In this document: positions 6,367-6,394 of the stretch, in pieces | Numbering within the stretch: position 1 is the stretch's first letter | Layout of the letters: each line of letters opens with the position of its first letter | NCBI GenBank assembly: GCA_031290405.1 | Contig: JAITNO010000162.1 | Location: forward strand, 1-6,394 | Length of the DNA stretch: 6,394 bases | DNA from: Spirochaetaceae bacterium | GTDB lineage: Bacteria > Spirochaetota > Spirochaetia > Treponematales > Breznakiellaceae | Reading direction: 5' to 3' | Notes under the pieces: model-generated | Seen by the model: the letters and a program-made list of their open reading frames with translations, nothing else | The model's database searches: none | Told to the model about the DNA's origin: nothing | Translations under genes and position numbers: made by a program

Positions 6367-6375
6367 AGACCCACT

Positions 6376-6394
6376 ATGGTAGAAAAAGCCCAGA
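6376..6394 (+). CDS. Possible start of a divergent gene, cut by the window end
   Basis: An ATG at 6376 opens a frame reading MVEKAQ up to the window edge. It is only about 10 bases after the putative -10 box and no Shine-Dalgarno precedes it, so if it is the true start the message would be essentially leaderless. Equally, the true start could lie beyond the window and this ATG could sit in the 5' leader. Too little is visible to suggest a product. Confidence 0.35.

Overview
The window carries two complete convergent genes, the probable first few codons of a third, and a long GC-rich, repeat-laden intergenic stretch at the left end. It looks like ordinary bacterial chromosome of high GC content. 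A dedicated glutaminyl-tRNA synthetase, a very long cytosolic-looking GH13 protein and GC-rich intergenic repeats would fit a spirochaete of the Treponema/Spirochaeta group or another gut or sediment anaerobe. That assignment is an impression from recalled family resemblance and is low confidence; no rRNA or other taxonomic marker is present.

Layout. Bases 1-688 hold no credible gene. They begin with tandem 21-bp palindromic repeats at the window edge (1-55), followed by G/C-run hairpins and a 22-bp near-identical repeat pair (135-156 and 289-310). A duplicated intergenic element (459-538 and 544-653) lies just before the next gene. Bases 722-2428 (+) encode a full-length glutaminyl-tRNA synthetase (glnS) with a strong Shine-Dalgarno sequence. 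Bases 2429-2583 form the convergent junction and contain a perfect 12-bp inverted repeat with an inner stem, a candidate two-way terminator. Bases 2584-6303 (-) encode a 1239-residue GH13 (alpha-amylase superfamily) protein. It has an all-alpha-looking N-terminal region, a central (beta/alpha)8 barrel with recognisable catalytic residues, a long C-terminal region and a Lys/Ala/Pro-rich tail. A 9-nt G run (on its sense strand) sits 14-22 nt upstream of its chosen start. Bases 6338-6366 contain a near-consensus sigma-70 promoter pointing right, with an ATG only about 10 nt beyond the -10 box, so a divergent gene starts at the window edge and may be leaderless.

How the parts relate. glnS is translation housekeeping and the GH13 protein belongs to alpha-glucan metabolism. 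They converge and nothing suggests a shared pathway. I see no defence system, CRISPR array, transposase, tRNA or rRNA. The most notable item is the GH13 protein: a very large family member whose catalytic residues can be located, but whose flanking regions match nothing I can name and whose conserved region IV has Pro where most GH13 enzymes have His.
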